This document shows, piece after piece, positions 45,823-54,238 of a DNA stretch of 64,000 bases. Each line of letters starts with the position of its first letter. The first letter of the stretch is position 1. The position numbers and the translations under genes were made by a program. The notes beneath the pieces are model-generated. The model did no database searches. It saw nothing but the letters and a program-made list of their open reading frames with translations, and was not told the origin of the DNA. Source of the stretch: JAJEEA01 sp965243615 (GTDB lineage: Bacteria > Acidobacteriota > Vicinamibacteria > Vicinamibacterales > UBA8438); NCBI GenBank assembly GCA_965243615.1, contig CBDEVO010000003.1:4650001-4714000 (forward strand), written 5' to 3'.

Positions 45823-46767
45823 ATGGCGAGCACGACGCGGACGCCGGAGCTGCGAGGGGCGGGAGCGGCGGCGGGCGCCGCCGCCCTGCTGGCCGCGGCC
45901 ATCGTCGCCGCGCCCGCCGCGGTCCAGGCCCAGGATCAGGCCGAGGACCGCCCGGGGCGCGAGCTGAGCATCTCCCCCGCCTACGAGGGCTGGGAGAGGA
46001 ACGACGACGGCTCGTTCAACCTGGTCTTCGGCTACATGAACCGGAGCTGGGACCCGGCCGAGATCCCCATCGGCCTCGACAACCGCATCGAGCCGGGCAA
46101 CCCCGACCGCGGCCAGCCGACGCGCTTCCAACCGCGGCGGAACCGGCACGTGTTCCGCGTCCGCGTGCCCGCCGACTTCGGCGACCAGGAGCTGGTGTGG
46201 ACGGTCGTCAGACGCAGCGAGATCGAGCGCGCCTACGCGACGCTGCATCCCGACTACTTCCTCGACGACATCGCCATCATGAACAACAACGGCGCCGGCG
46301 GCCCAGCCGGCGGCGCCTACAACATCTTCGGCAACCAGCGGCCGGAGCTGGAGGTCGACGACCTGTCGGTGCGCCGCACCACCGTCGGCGAGCCCGTGGT
46401 CCTGAGGGCGCACGCCACCGACGACGGCGTGCCGAGGACGCGGAACATGCCGGCCCCGCGCATCGGCACCACCCGCATCGGAGCCGGCACCCCGAACAGC
46501 GCGAGCGGCCTGCGCGTCGCCTGGATCGTCTACCGCGGGCCGGGCGCGGTCACCTTCGACCCGCCGCAGTTCAAGGTCTGGGAGGACTACCGCGCCGGCA
46601 CCGACTCGCCGTGGGCGCCGGGCTGGAAGACGCCGGAGCCGCCCGAGGACGGGACGTGGACGGTCGAGGCGACCTTCCACCGGCCGGGCCGCTACGTGAT
46701 TCGCGCCCTCGCCCACGACGGCGGCCTCGCCACCCACCAGGACGTGACCGTGACCGTCGGTCCCTAG
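45823..46767 (+). CDS. Secreted protein coupled to the copper monooxygenase
   Basis: A 314-residue exported protein; signal peptide about 1-37 (AAALLAAAIVAAPAAVQA). Blocks are SISPAYEGWERNDDGSFNLV, FGYMNRSWDPAEIPIGLDN, RHVFRVRVPADFGDQELVWT and LEVDDLSVRRTTVGEPVVLR; the tail looks like an Ig-like fold (FHRPGRYVIRALAHDG). No known domain name can be given with certainty. Its tight coupling to the monooxygenase gene suggests a shared substrate or a chaperone/partner role (inference). A long hairpin follows. Confidence 0.7.
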   Translation: MASTTRTPELRGAGAAAGAAALLAAAIVAAPAAVQAQDQAEDRPGRELSISPAYEGWERNDDGSFNLVFGYMNRSWDPAEIPIGLDNRIEPGNPDRGQPTRFQPRRNRHVFRVRVPADFGDQELVWTVVRRSEIERAYATLHPDYFLDDIAIMNNNGAGGPAGGAYNIFGNQRPELEVDDLSVRRTTVGEPVVLRAHATDDGVPRTRNMPAPRIGTTRIGAGTPNSASGLRVAWIVYRGPGAVTFDPPQFKVWEDYRAGTDSPWAPGWKTPEPPEDGTWTVEATFHRPGRYVIRALAHDGGLATHQDVTVTVGP

Positions 46768-46768
46768 A

Positions 46769-46809
46769 GTGATTCCATCCGGGCCGGCAACCGGCCCGGA
46801 TGGAATCAC
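46769..46809 (+). terminator. 19-bp perfect hairpin terminator
   Basis: GTGATTCCATCCGGGCCGG, loop CAA, then the exact complement CCGGCCCGGATGGAATCAC. It begins one base after the stop of the operon and ends 37 bases before the AAA-TOPRIM cassette. No T-run follows, but the stem is exceptionally strong. Confidence 0.65.
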
Positions 46810-46846
46810 GGGGCCTTCCAGCGCACATCAGTAGCCGCGGATTCGC

Positions 46847-47974
46847 ATGTCCGACCAACGCATACACGCGGGCCTGCACATTCCCGACTTGTCGATAACC
46901 GGTTTTGGCGGTATCGCGCGTCTCTCCATTGCCCGGCTTGGCCGCGTGACCCTGTTGACCGGCCGCAACGGTGCGGGCAAGACCACCGTGCTCGAGGCGG
47001 TGCGGGTTTACGCCGCCCGGGCGCGCCCGAACGTGTTGCACGACGTACTGGAGCGGCGAGAGGAATTCGCCGCCGCTCTCGACGAGGATCAGGATCCCGT
47101 CGTTTTCCCCGACTACGCTGCCCTGTTCCACGGCCGCGTCGGAACGCATGGGCAGTCCATCACCATGGGTCCGACGGACGGCACGGACGACCTTCGAATC
47201 GAGGTGTCAGCGCTTGAACCCGACCAGCAGAGTCTGTTCTCTGCCCAACCCACCCGCGTGCAGGCCATCAAGATCGCGTATCGGCGGGAAGAACGGTTGT
47301 TGCCGTGGTTCCTCCCGACCAGCGAACGGAACAAGAGTTGGTCACAACGCCGTTACCTCTGGGATTTGCATCGTGCCTGGCGCAACGACGACAACGAGTG
47401 GCCGATCATCGAATGCGAGTCTCTGGGACCCGGGCTGCCGGGCAACAACAGAATTGCGCGCTTGTGGGACAACGTCACCCTGACCGACGCGGAGGATCTC
47501 TCGATTCAGGCTCTGCGCCTCATCAGTGACGACATCGATCGGGTGGCGGTGGTCAGCGACGACCAGCGAAGCCACCGCCGCCGCGTGGTCGTGAAGCTGA
47601 AGAACCAGGCTCGTCCGGTCCCGCTCAAGAGCCTCGGCGACGGCGTCCCGCGCATGTTCGCGGCCGGATTGGCCCTCGCCAACAGTCGCGACGGCTTCCT
47701 CGTCATCGACGAAGCGGAGAACGGGTTCCACCACTCCGTCCAGCGCGACTTCTGGCGCACGGTCCTCCGTGCCGCGCAACAGAACAACGTGCAGGTGTTG
47801 GCAACGACTCATAGCTGGGACTGTGTGCGCGGTTTCGCGCAAGCAGCCACGGAAACCGGTGACGTTGCGGGCGCTCTGGTGCGACTCGATCGCGACGGCC
47901 AGGACGTGCGACCGGTCGAGTACACCGAGGAAGACCTCGAGACGATTGCCGAGCAGGGCATCGAGGTCAGGTAG
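46847..47974 (+). CDS. SMC-like AAA ATPase of a two-gene ATPase-TOPRIM cassette
   Basis: A 375-residue ATPase of the AAA_15/AAA_21 (OLD/ABC-like) type. It opens DLSITGFGGIARLSIARLGR, with Walker A LLTGRNGAGKTTVLEAV (about residue 37), the signature-like PLKSLGDGVPRMFAAGLALA (about 265) and Walker B GFLVIDEAENGFHHS (about 285). The D-loop/His region ends in VLATTHSWDCVRGF. There is no coiled coil long enough for a true SMC. The gene ends 4 bases before the DUF3226 gene; the two are plainly one operon. The pairing resembles anti-phage ATPase-TOPRIM systems. Confidence 0.88.
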   Translation: MSDQRIHAGLHIPDLSITGFGGIARLSIARLGRVTLLTGRNGAGKTTVLEAVRVYAARARPNVLHDVLERREEFAAALDEDQDPVVFPDYAALFHGRVGTHGQSITMGPTDGTDDLRIEVSALEPDQQSLFSAQPTRVQAIKIAYRREERLLPWFLPTSERNKSWSQRRYLWDLHRAWRNDDNEWPIIECESLGPGLPGNNRIARLWDNVTLTDAEDLSIQALRLISDDIDRVAVVSDDQRSHRRRVVVKLKNQARPVPLKSLGDGVPRMFAAGLALANSRDGFLVIDEAENGFHHSVQRDFWRTVLRAAQQNNVQVLATTHSWDCVRGFAQAATETGDVAGALVRLDRDGQDVRPVEYTEEDLETIAEQGIEVR

Positions 47975-47978
47975 CCGC

Positions 47979-48593
47979 ATGGCCCCAGGGTCGCCCCCCG
48001 GTCGGATACTGCTGGTGGAGGGAGCCGACGACAAGCACGTCGTGCGACACCTCTGCAACGCCAAGCCGGATATCCCGGACTTCGAGATCGTCGACAAGAC
48101 CGGTCTTCCAGCCCTCATCCGGGCGATCGGTCCCGAAATCAAGGCACCGGGCCGGCTCGCGGTCGGCGTTCTTGCCGATGCGAACGACAATCCGCAGGCG
48201 CGATGGCAGTCGATAGCAGGCCGTCTTCGAGGAGCAGGTCTCGAACCGCCAGCGTCCATGACGCAGACCGGCACGATAGTCGAGGGCAAGCCCCGAGCGG
48301 GGATCTGGCTGATGCCCGACAACGACTCCCCGGGCGAGCTCGAGAACTTCATCGCCGGGCTGATCGCCGCCGATGATCCCGTGTGGCCGCTTGCCAGCGC
48401 CTATATCGAGAGCATCCCCGACGCGGCTCGCAGGTTCAAGCCCGGAAAGACCCTGAGGGCTCGACTTCACGCCTGGCTGGCCGCCAGAGCCGAGCCGCGG
48501 AAAATGGGCGGCGCCATCGGCGCAGGAGACCTCGATACGACCGGTCCAGCCGCAGAAGAGCTCTGCGACTGGCTTCGACAACTGTTCCGCTGA
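47979..48593 (+). CDS. DUF3226 TOPRIM-like protein, partner of the AAA ATPase
   Basis: A 204-residue protein that opens with GRILLVEGADDKHVVRHLCN, where the Glu is the TOPRIM general acid/base. The metal-binding acids are in VGVLADANDNPQARWQSIAG (usually DAD in this family). The later block GIWLMPDNDSPGELENFIAG is diagnostic of DUF3226. The C-terminus is helical. TOPRIM folds cut DNA or RNA, so this is the probable effector, with the ATPase as sensor/gate (inference by analogy to OLD and PARIS). It starts 4 bases after the ATPase stop. Confidence 0.87.
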   Translation: MAPGSPPGRILLVEGADDKHVVRHLCNAKPDIPDFEIVDKTGLPALIRAIGPEIKAPGRLAVGVLADANDNPQARWQSIAGRLRGAGLEPPASMTQTGTIVEGKPRAGIWLMPDNDSPGELENFIAGLIAADDPVWPLASAYIESIPDAARRFKPGKTLRARLHAWLAARAEPRKMGGAIGAGDLDTTGPAAEELCDWLRQLFR

Positions 48594-48699
48594 CCATTGA
48601 CGCGGCAAGTGGAGTGGAGCCTGTCCGGCACGCGTCGAGGTCCGGCAGCCCCCCCCGGCTCGGTCCGGCAATTCCCGACGCCCGATGAGGAGCAAGGCG

Positions 48700-49407
48700 A
48701 TGGACGACATCCGACACGGAAAGGCGCGGCGAGCCCCGGCCGGGCTCGTGGTCATGATCTCCATCGCCCTCACCGCCGGCGCCGAGGTACTTGCCCAGTC
48801 CGGGCGTAACCTGGAGCGCCCCGGGCACTGGACCGCCCGGTACGACGACGGCGCCGGTACGGCCGAGCGCCGCTTCGTGGTCATGCGGCCCGGGTGGCAC
48901 ATCTTCGCGGGCCCCGGCGGCCTGCTGTGGGACAGCGGGCGCTTCGCGTCGGGCAGCTACAGCGTGAGCAGCACCGTCTACCTGTTCCCGGAGGGCGACC
49001 CCGACCAGTCGGGCTCGACGCGACTCGACAGCGCCTACGGCCTGTTCCTCGGCGGCCGGGACCTCGACGGCGGGACTGCCGCCTACGTGTCGTTCGTCAT
49101 CGGCAACGACCGACGTTTCCGCGTCGCCAGTCATCATTGCGGGAGCGACACCGCCGAGCTCGTCCCCTGGACCGGTCACGAGGCCATCGCGGCATTCGAC
49201 GAGACGACGACGGGCGGCCCGGTCGAGAACGTCCTCGCCATCGACGTCCGGGACGGCGCGGTGATCTTCTACGTCAACGACGCGGTCGTCGCCCAACTCC
49301 CTCGCGACGGACTGCCACTCGACGGCATCATCGGACTCCGCGCCGGGGCCGGCCTCAGCCTTCACGTGACGGAAATCGAGATCGGGCCGAATCGCCGGAC
49401 CGGATAG
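48700..49407 (+). CDS. Exported protein, unknown, lectin-like fold possible
   Basis: A 235-residue protein. ATG at 48700 was chosen over 48685 for the GAGGAG ribosome site. A signal peptide (LVVMISIALTAGAEVLAQ) is followed by beta-rich sequence: WTARYDDGAGTAERRFVVMR, SYSVSSTVYLFPEGDPDQ, YGLFLGGRDLDGGTAAYVSF and AIDVRDGAVIFYVNDAVVAQ. The pattern resembles the concanavalin-like beta-sandwich found in exported glycan-binding proteins (DUF1080-like), but no family can be named firmly. It is a single gene. Confidence 0.6.
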   Translation: MDDIRHGKARRAPAGLVVMISIALTAGAEVLAQSGRNLERPGHWTARYDDGAGTAERRFVVMRPGWHIFAGPGGLLWDSGRFASGSYSVSSTVYLFPEGDPDQSGSTRLDSAYGLFLGGRDLDGGTAAYVSFVIGNDRRFRVASHHCGSDTAELVPWTGHEAIAAFDETTTGGPVENVLAIDVRDGAVIFYVNDAVVAQLPRDGLPLDGIIGLRAGAGLSLHVTEIEIGPNRRTG

Positions 49408-49495
49408 CCCTCCCGGCTACCGGCCGTCCGCGGCCGCGTCCAGGTCGCTCCAGCTCCACCCCGGCGGCCAAGTAGAACCAGGCACACCGACCGCT

Positions 49496-49930
49496 TCAAT
49501 CGCGGAGCAGGTCTCTGGTCGCGTCCAGGCCAATCTCGTTTGCGTTGTCCAGCAGGTACACGAGTGCCTCTATTCTGGTGCGGTTGTGGTGGTACGTGTT
49601 CGCAGTGAGGTAGCCGTAGAAGTTCCCCGCCCTGTCCACTACCGCAGGCGGAGCAGACGCGTAGCGGTTCCATGGGCTCGAATTGCTGTACCGCGAGCCG
49701 TATTCTCCGTACCTGTTCCAGATGCTGTTGCTGCTGTATCTAGATCCATGTTCCCCATAACGGTTGCACACGGAGACCTGATCGAATGGTCCGCAGGTGA
49801 GACAACCGAGGAACTCCTCTTGGTCTTCATCCCCGAACAGCAGCAGCTCTTGCGCCGCCAATGCAGACTCGTCGAACGGCCCAGAGGTGAATCCCAAACA
49901 AATGCAGCCAGCCAGCAACCATTTCGCCAT
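49496..49930 (-). CDS. Small exported repeat protein
   Basis: A 144-residue protein with a signal peptide (LLAGCICLGFTSGPFDESAL) and a Cys pair (FLGCLTCGPFDQ). Near-tandem repeats follow: VCNRYGEHGSRYSSNSIWNR, then YGEYGSRYSNSSPWNRYA. The end contains NFYGYLTANTYHHNRTRIEA. Similar 'NxYGxYGSxxSxxSxWN' repeats occur in small proteins of many bacteria with no known function. MAKW was chosen as start because an AGGTGG site lies just before it. G+C looks lower than the neighbours. It lies 20 bases before the peptidase gene's stop side. Confidence 0.65.
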   Translation of the reverse strand: MAKWLLAGCICLGFTSGPFDESALAAQELLLFGDEDQEEFLGCLTCGPFDQVSVCNRYGEHGSRYSSNSIWNRYGEYGSRYSNSSPWNRYASAPPAVVDRAGNFYGYLTANTYHHNRTRIEALVYLLDNANEIGLDATRDLLRD

Positions 49931-49950
49931 CAATCCACCTCGCATTTCGA

Positions 49951-52053
49951 TCAACCCCGCTGCCGCCGCCCCACCTGCCAGAGGAGGAAGCTCACGGTGT
50001 CGACCATCTCGTCTATCTGCTGGCTCACCGGCTGGCCGCCGGAGTGGCCGGCCTGGGTGTGGTAGCGCAGCAGGATGGGGCTGCCCGATCCGTTCCTCGC
50101 CTGCATCAGGGCCGTCATCTTCCGCGCGTGCAGCGGCGCCACCCGGGTGTCGCCGTCGCCCGACAGGTACAGCGTGGCCGGGTAGTCGCCGCCGTCGACG
50201 ACGTTGTGGTACGGCGAGTACGCGTGGATGTAGGCGAACTGCCCGGGGTCGTCGCTCGACCCGTACTCGGGCACCCAGAAGCTGGCCACGAGGAACTGGT
50301 GGTAGCGGACCATGTCGAGCAGCGGATAGGTGCAGACCACCGCGCCGAACAGGTCGGGCCGCTGGTTCGACACCGCGCCGACGAGGAGGCCGCCATTGCT
50401 GCCGCCCCGGATGGCGAGGTGCTCGGGGCTCGTGTAGCCCTCGGCGACGAGGTGCTCGGCCGCGGCGATGAAGTCGTCGAAGACATTCTGCTTGCTCTCG
50501 AGCATGCCGGCCCGGTGCCACGCCTCGCCGAACTCGCCGCCCCCGCGCATGTTCGCCTGGGCGAAGACGCCGCCCGACTCGATCCAGGTCGTCGCGAGGG
50601 CCGAGAACGCCGGCGTCATGCTGTTGTTGAAGCCGCCGTAGCCGGTCAGCAGCGTCGGGTTGCTCCCGTCGAGGGCGACGTCCGGCCGGTGGACGACGAA
50701 CATCGGCACCTCGGTGCCGTCCTTCGACGCGAACCACCGCTGGGTGACGGTGTAGGCGGCGGGGTCGACGGGCAGCTCGGGCTCGGCCCACACCGACTGC
50801 TCGCCGGTCGCGAGGTCGTAGCGGTAGATGGTGCTCGGCACGTGGAACGTCTGGAACGTGAAGAAGGCCTCGTCGCTGGTCCAGCGGCCCGCGCCGCCGC
50901 CCACCGAGCCGAGGGTGTCGAACGCGATGTCGCGGATGTGGGTCCCGTCGAGCTCGTGGACGGCGACCCGCGGCTGCACGTCCTGCAGGTACGACACGGC
51001 GAGCTTCCCGCCGAGGGCAGCGGCCCCCTCGACCACCACGTCGTCGCGCTCGGGGACGACGTCGCGCCACCGCTCGAACCCGGGGTCGGCGGGGTCGGCC
51101 AGCACCACCCGCTTGTTCGGGGCGTCGAGGTTGGTGACGATGACCAGCTCGCCCCCCGCGAACGAGGCCCACGACTCGGACACGCCGTCGGCGATGGCGG
51201 TCACGAACGGGGTGTCGCGCCGGAGGTCCTTGACGTGGATCTCGGTCGGCCCCGACGAGCCCTCGATGACGTGCACGACCATCCAGCGTCCGTCGTCCGA
51301 GACCACGGTGACGGGAATCTGGTGGCGCTGATACCCCTCGCCGAAGAGCTGCACGTCGTCGGCCATCGCCGCACCGAACGCGTGGTACATCACCCGCGGG
51401 GTCACGTCGCCGTAGCGCTCGTAGTAGAGCCCGCCGCCGTCCGGGGCCAGGGTGACCCCGCCGTAGCGGGCCGCCGGCAGCACGTCGGCGAGGTCCTCGC
51501 CGGTGTCGACGTCGCGGACGCGGATGGAGACCTCGTCGACACCCCCTTCGCGCACCGCGTACGCCACCCGCGTCCCGTCGCCGGAGATGTCCCACAGGGC
51601 CACGCTCGTCGAGTGGTCCGGGCTCATCGGGTGCGGATCGATCAGCACCCGGTCCTCGCCGTCGAGCCCGTCGCGCACGTAGACCACCGACAGGTCCTGG
51701 TCGGCGCCGCGCCGGCTGTAGAAGTAGCGCCCCCCGCGCTCGTTCGGCAGGCCGACCACGTCGCGCTGGAGCACCGACGCGGCCGCCGCCCGCAGCTCCT
51801 CGCGGCCCGGCAGTGCGCCCAGCACGGCATCGGTGTAGGCGTTCTGGGCGTCGATCCAGGCGCGCGTCTCGGGCGCCTCCTGGTCCTCGAGCCAGCGGTA
51901 GGGGTCGGGCACCTCGACGCCGTGCAGCGTGTCGACGACCTCCCGGACCTCGGTGGGCGGCGGAGGCGGCACGTCGATTCCCGAGTCTCCGCCACAGGCG
52001 GCCGTCAGCGCCATACCGGCGACGATTCCCGTAGCGCGTCGCGATCCGGCCAT
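49951..52053 (-). CDS. Prolyl oligopeptidase (S9), lipoprotein
   Basis: A 700-residue serine peptidase cutting after Pro in short peptides. The lipobox LTAACGG (about residue 20) suggests membrane anchoring. A seven-bladed propeller region (about 90-430) precedes the alpha/beta hydrolase domain. The catalytic Ser is in IRGGSNGGLLVGA (about 555), Asp in YLSGDGDTRVAPLHARK (about 640), His in TQAGHSGGQP (about 675). The start has a strong GAGGAGGAG ribosome site. The GH88/105-like gene starts 55 bases upstream in the same direction, so they may be cotranscribed. Confidence 0.9.
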   Translation of the reverse strand: MAGSRRATGIVAGMALTAACGGDSGIDVPPPPPTEVREVVDTLHGVEVPDPYRWLEDQEAPETRAWIDAQNAYTDAVLGALPGREELRAAAASVLQRDVVGLPNERGGRYFYSRRGADQDLSVVYVRDGLDGEDRVLIDPHPMSPDHSTSVALWDISGDGTRVAYAVREGGVDEVSIRVRDVDTGEDLADVLPAARYGGVTLAPDGGGLYYERYGDVTPRVMYHAFGAAMADDVQLFGEGYQRHQIPVTVVSDDGRWMVVHVIEGSSGPTEIHVKDLRRDTPFVTAIADGVSESWASFAGGELVIVTNLDAPNKRVVLADPADPGFERWRDVVPERDDVVVEGAAALGGKLAVSYLQDVQPRVAVHELDGTHIRDIAFDTLGSVGGGAGRWTSDEAFFTFQTFHVPSTIYRYDLATGEQSVWAEPELPVDPAAYTVTQRWFASKDGTEVPMFVVHRPDVALDGSNPTLLTGYGGFNNSMTPAFSALATTWIESGGVFAQANMRGGGEFGEAWHRAGMLESKQNVFDDFIAAAEHLVAEGYTSPEHLAIRGGSNGGLLVGAVSNQRPDLFGAVVCTYPLLDMVRYHQFLVASFWVPEYGSSDDPGQFAYIHAYSPYHNVVDGGDYPATLYLSGDGDTRVAPLHARKMTALMQARNGSGSPILLRYHTQAGHSGGQPVSQQIDEMVDTVSFLLWQVGRRQRG

Positions 52054-52108
52054 GCTCTCCTCCTCGACATTGGAACGTTCAGCGTGAGCACTTCGGCGGA
52101 TCCGGAAC

Positions 52109-53926
52109 TCAATCCGCCTCCAGCAGGTAGTGATACTCCAGCGCCGCACCGAGGGCCATGGCCCCGCCCCGATCGTCGGCCCCGTTGACGGCGGGGCGGT
52201 CGAGATAGTATCGCCGCGTCGGCCCCGCCCCGGTGCCGATGCAGACGTCGACCAGCGTACCGTCCTCCCGCACGTGGGCGAGCAGCGCGCGCCATGCCCG
52301 GTCAACGGCCGGCCGGTACGATTCGTCGAGCCACCCGAGCCGGAGGCCCCGGGCCATCGCGGTCAGCGTCATCGCGGTGACGCTGGTCTCGCGGTAGCTG
52401 CCGGGCTCGTCGACGACCTGGCGCCACATGCCGTCCGGCGCCCGGTGGGCGCGCATGGCCGCCAGGTGCCGGCGGTGGATGTCGAGCACCGCGGCCCGCT
52501 CGGGATGGTCAGCGGGCAGGACCGTCAGAAGCTCGGACAGGCCGAGGGCGCCGAAGCCGTTGCCCCGGCCCCACGCGGCGGGGGCGCCGGCGTCGTGGTG
52601 GAAGAGCCCGTCCGGCTGCTGCAGGCGCGCCGCGTAGGTGGTGACGAGGCGAACGGCGGCGGCGAGGCCCTCGGGGTCGCCGGCGCGCACGGCGGCGATG
52701 GTGCCGAGGAAGAAGTCGTCGCTCCACCCCGAGCCGTGCCGGGGCACGCCCGGGGCCGTCTCCGCCCGCGCGAGGGCCACCCCCTCGGCCGCGAGCCGGG
52801 CCGCCGCGTCGCGGTCCGGGCCCGGCGACCTCGCCAGCTCGCTGAAGATCATCGTCCCCGCCACCGCCGCGAAGCTGATGCGGTCGCCGAACAGCGGCCG
52901 TTCGCCGGAGAGCCACGGGCGGATCTCGCCCATCACCTCGTCGCGTAGCGACGGGTCGTCGTCGATCGCGGCGAGCTGCAGCGAGTGGACCCAGGCGAGG
53001 GCGGGAATGTAGCTGATGCTCGGGGCGCCGGGATAGCGCCGCGCGAGCACTCGGGCCAGCACCAGCGGGCCGCGAGCGATCCGATCGGCGAGGACATCGC
53101 GCAGCGGCGACCGCCGGTCCGGGGCGCGGGCCAGCGCCTCTCGCATGACCGCCGCCCCGTCGGCGGCGCCGGCGGTCACGAGCAGCGCGTCGACGGGACC
53201 GAGGCCCGGCTGGCTCGCGGGGTCGGCCACGGCCGCGGCCAGCGAGCCCGCGGGCAACTCCGCGCCGCCGGCCGTCCCGCCGCCCTCGCCGGCGGACCGC
53301 CGGTGGATGACCAACCTGTCCCCGGCCCGAACCTCGACCACGAGATCGGGGGCCTGGTAGGCCACCCAGCGCCAGACGTAGCGGCTCTCGGGCCGGTCGG
53401 GGTCGTCGAAGAAGCCGTCGGCCGGCGGGAACCCGCCCGCTCGGGTCGCGCCTTCCGGCGACGGATGGGCCATCGGCAGGGCGCTCACCGTCCAGCGTGT
53501 GCGCTCCTCCCCGGGCGCCTCGGACTTGAACCACCGCACCGCGTCGAGCACGATGCGGGCCGCCGCCTCGGCATCGCCGTCGAGCCCGCCCACGAGCACG
53601 ATGCGGCGCTCGGGCCGCGAGAGGTCGAAGGCCGACGGATTCTCGAGGGTGAGCAACGGCGTCTCGTCGCGGGTCACCCCGGCCGCGCTCACGATGCCCG
53701 GCTCGCCCGGGAGGGCGGCAAGCGCGTCGAGCGCCGCCCGCAGGTCCGCAGTGCCATCCACCGTCCTCGCCGCCGGGTCCGGGACGGGCAGTGCGCTGGC
53801 GTCCTGCGACAACACCAGCAGCCGCGCGTCGCCAGCGGGCTGCGCCGCGGCAGCGCCGGCACTCGCCAGGAACGCGGCGACGCCGAACGTCGCCGTCCAT
53901 CGCACCGCCTGTCCATCTGCACGCAC
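52109..53926 (-). CDS. Exported GH88/GH105-like glycoside hydrolase
   Basis: A 605-residue protein with a signal peptide (VAAFLASAGAAAAQ). The first 270 residues resemble an M14/ester-hydrolase-like domain (IVLVGGLDGDAEAAARIVLD) but lack a visible zinc site. The C-terminal alpha-barrel shows GH88/105 hallmarks: SGWSDDFFLGTIAAVRAGD, AAWGRGNGFGALGLSELLTV and WRQVVDEPGSYRETSVTAM. These enzymes remove unsaturated uronic acids from pectin or similar oligosaccharides. It is followed by the S9 peptidase gene. Confidence 0.8.
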   Translation of the reverse strand: MRADGQAVRWTATFGVAAFLASAGAAAAQPAGDARLLVLSQDASALPVPDPAARTVDGTADLRAALDALAALPGEPGIVSAAGVTRDETPLLTLENPSAFDLSRPERRIVLVGGLDGDAEAAARIVLDAVRWFKSEAPGEERTRWTVSALPMAHPSPEGATRAGGFPPADGFFDDPDRPESRYVWRWVAYQAPDLVVEVRAGDRLVIHRRSAGEGGGTAGGAELPAGSLAAAVADPASQPGLGPVDALLVTAGAADGAAVMREALARAPDRRSPLRDVLADRIARGPLVLARVLARRYPGAPSISYIPALAWVHSLQLAAIDDDPSLRDEVMGEIRPWLSGERPLFGDRISFAAVAGTMIFSELARSPGPDRDAAARLAAEGVALARAETAPGVPRHGSGWSDDFFLGTIAAVRAGDPEGLAAAVRLVTTYAARLQQPDGLFHHDAGAPAAWGRGNGFGALGLSELLTVLPADHPERAAVLDIHRRHLAAMRAHRAPDGMWRQVVDEPGSYRETSVTAMTLTAMARGLRLGWLDESYRPAVDRAWRALLAHVREDGTLVDVCIGTGAGPTRRYYLDRPAVNGADDRGGAMALGAALEYHYLLEAD

Positions 53927-54238
53927 AGATCACTCCTTTCCTCGACGCCCGCCGACGGTCCGGCGCGCCGGAGGTCATGGGGAACGATCAGGTCGATCCG
54001 CATCATGATCGTCCTTGGTAGTGGCGACCGCAAGACCCCGTCCCAGAATCTTGCGAGCATGCGAACCCATCGGCCCGTCCTGCCCGAGCGACAAGGCTCT
54101 CTCGCGGCACGATCCCGGGGCTGCGGCGAGGACGGCCCGGCGTCGCCGGTCCTGTTGCCGCCGGTCGGTTTCGCGTAGAATCAGGGCCGGCGCGGAAGGA
54201 ATCCAGCGCCCGAAGAGAACGACACCAAGGAGATCGAC
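53927..54238. other. Divergent promoter region, no gene seen
   Basis: This 312-base spacer separates the leftward hydrolase gene and the rightward dienelactone hydrolase gene. Both genes have good ribosome sites at its edges. No clear promoter pair or repeat was picked out. Confidence 0.4.
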
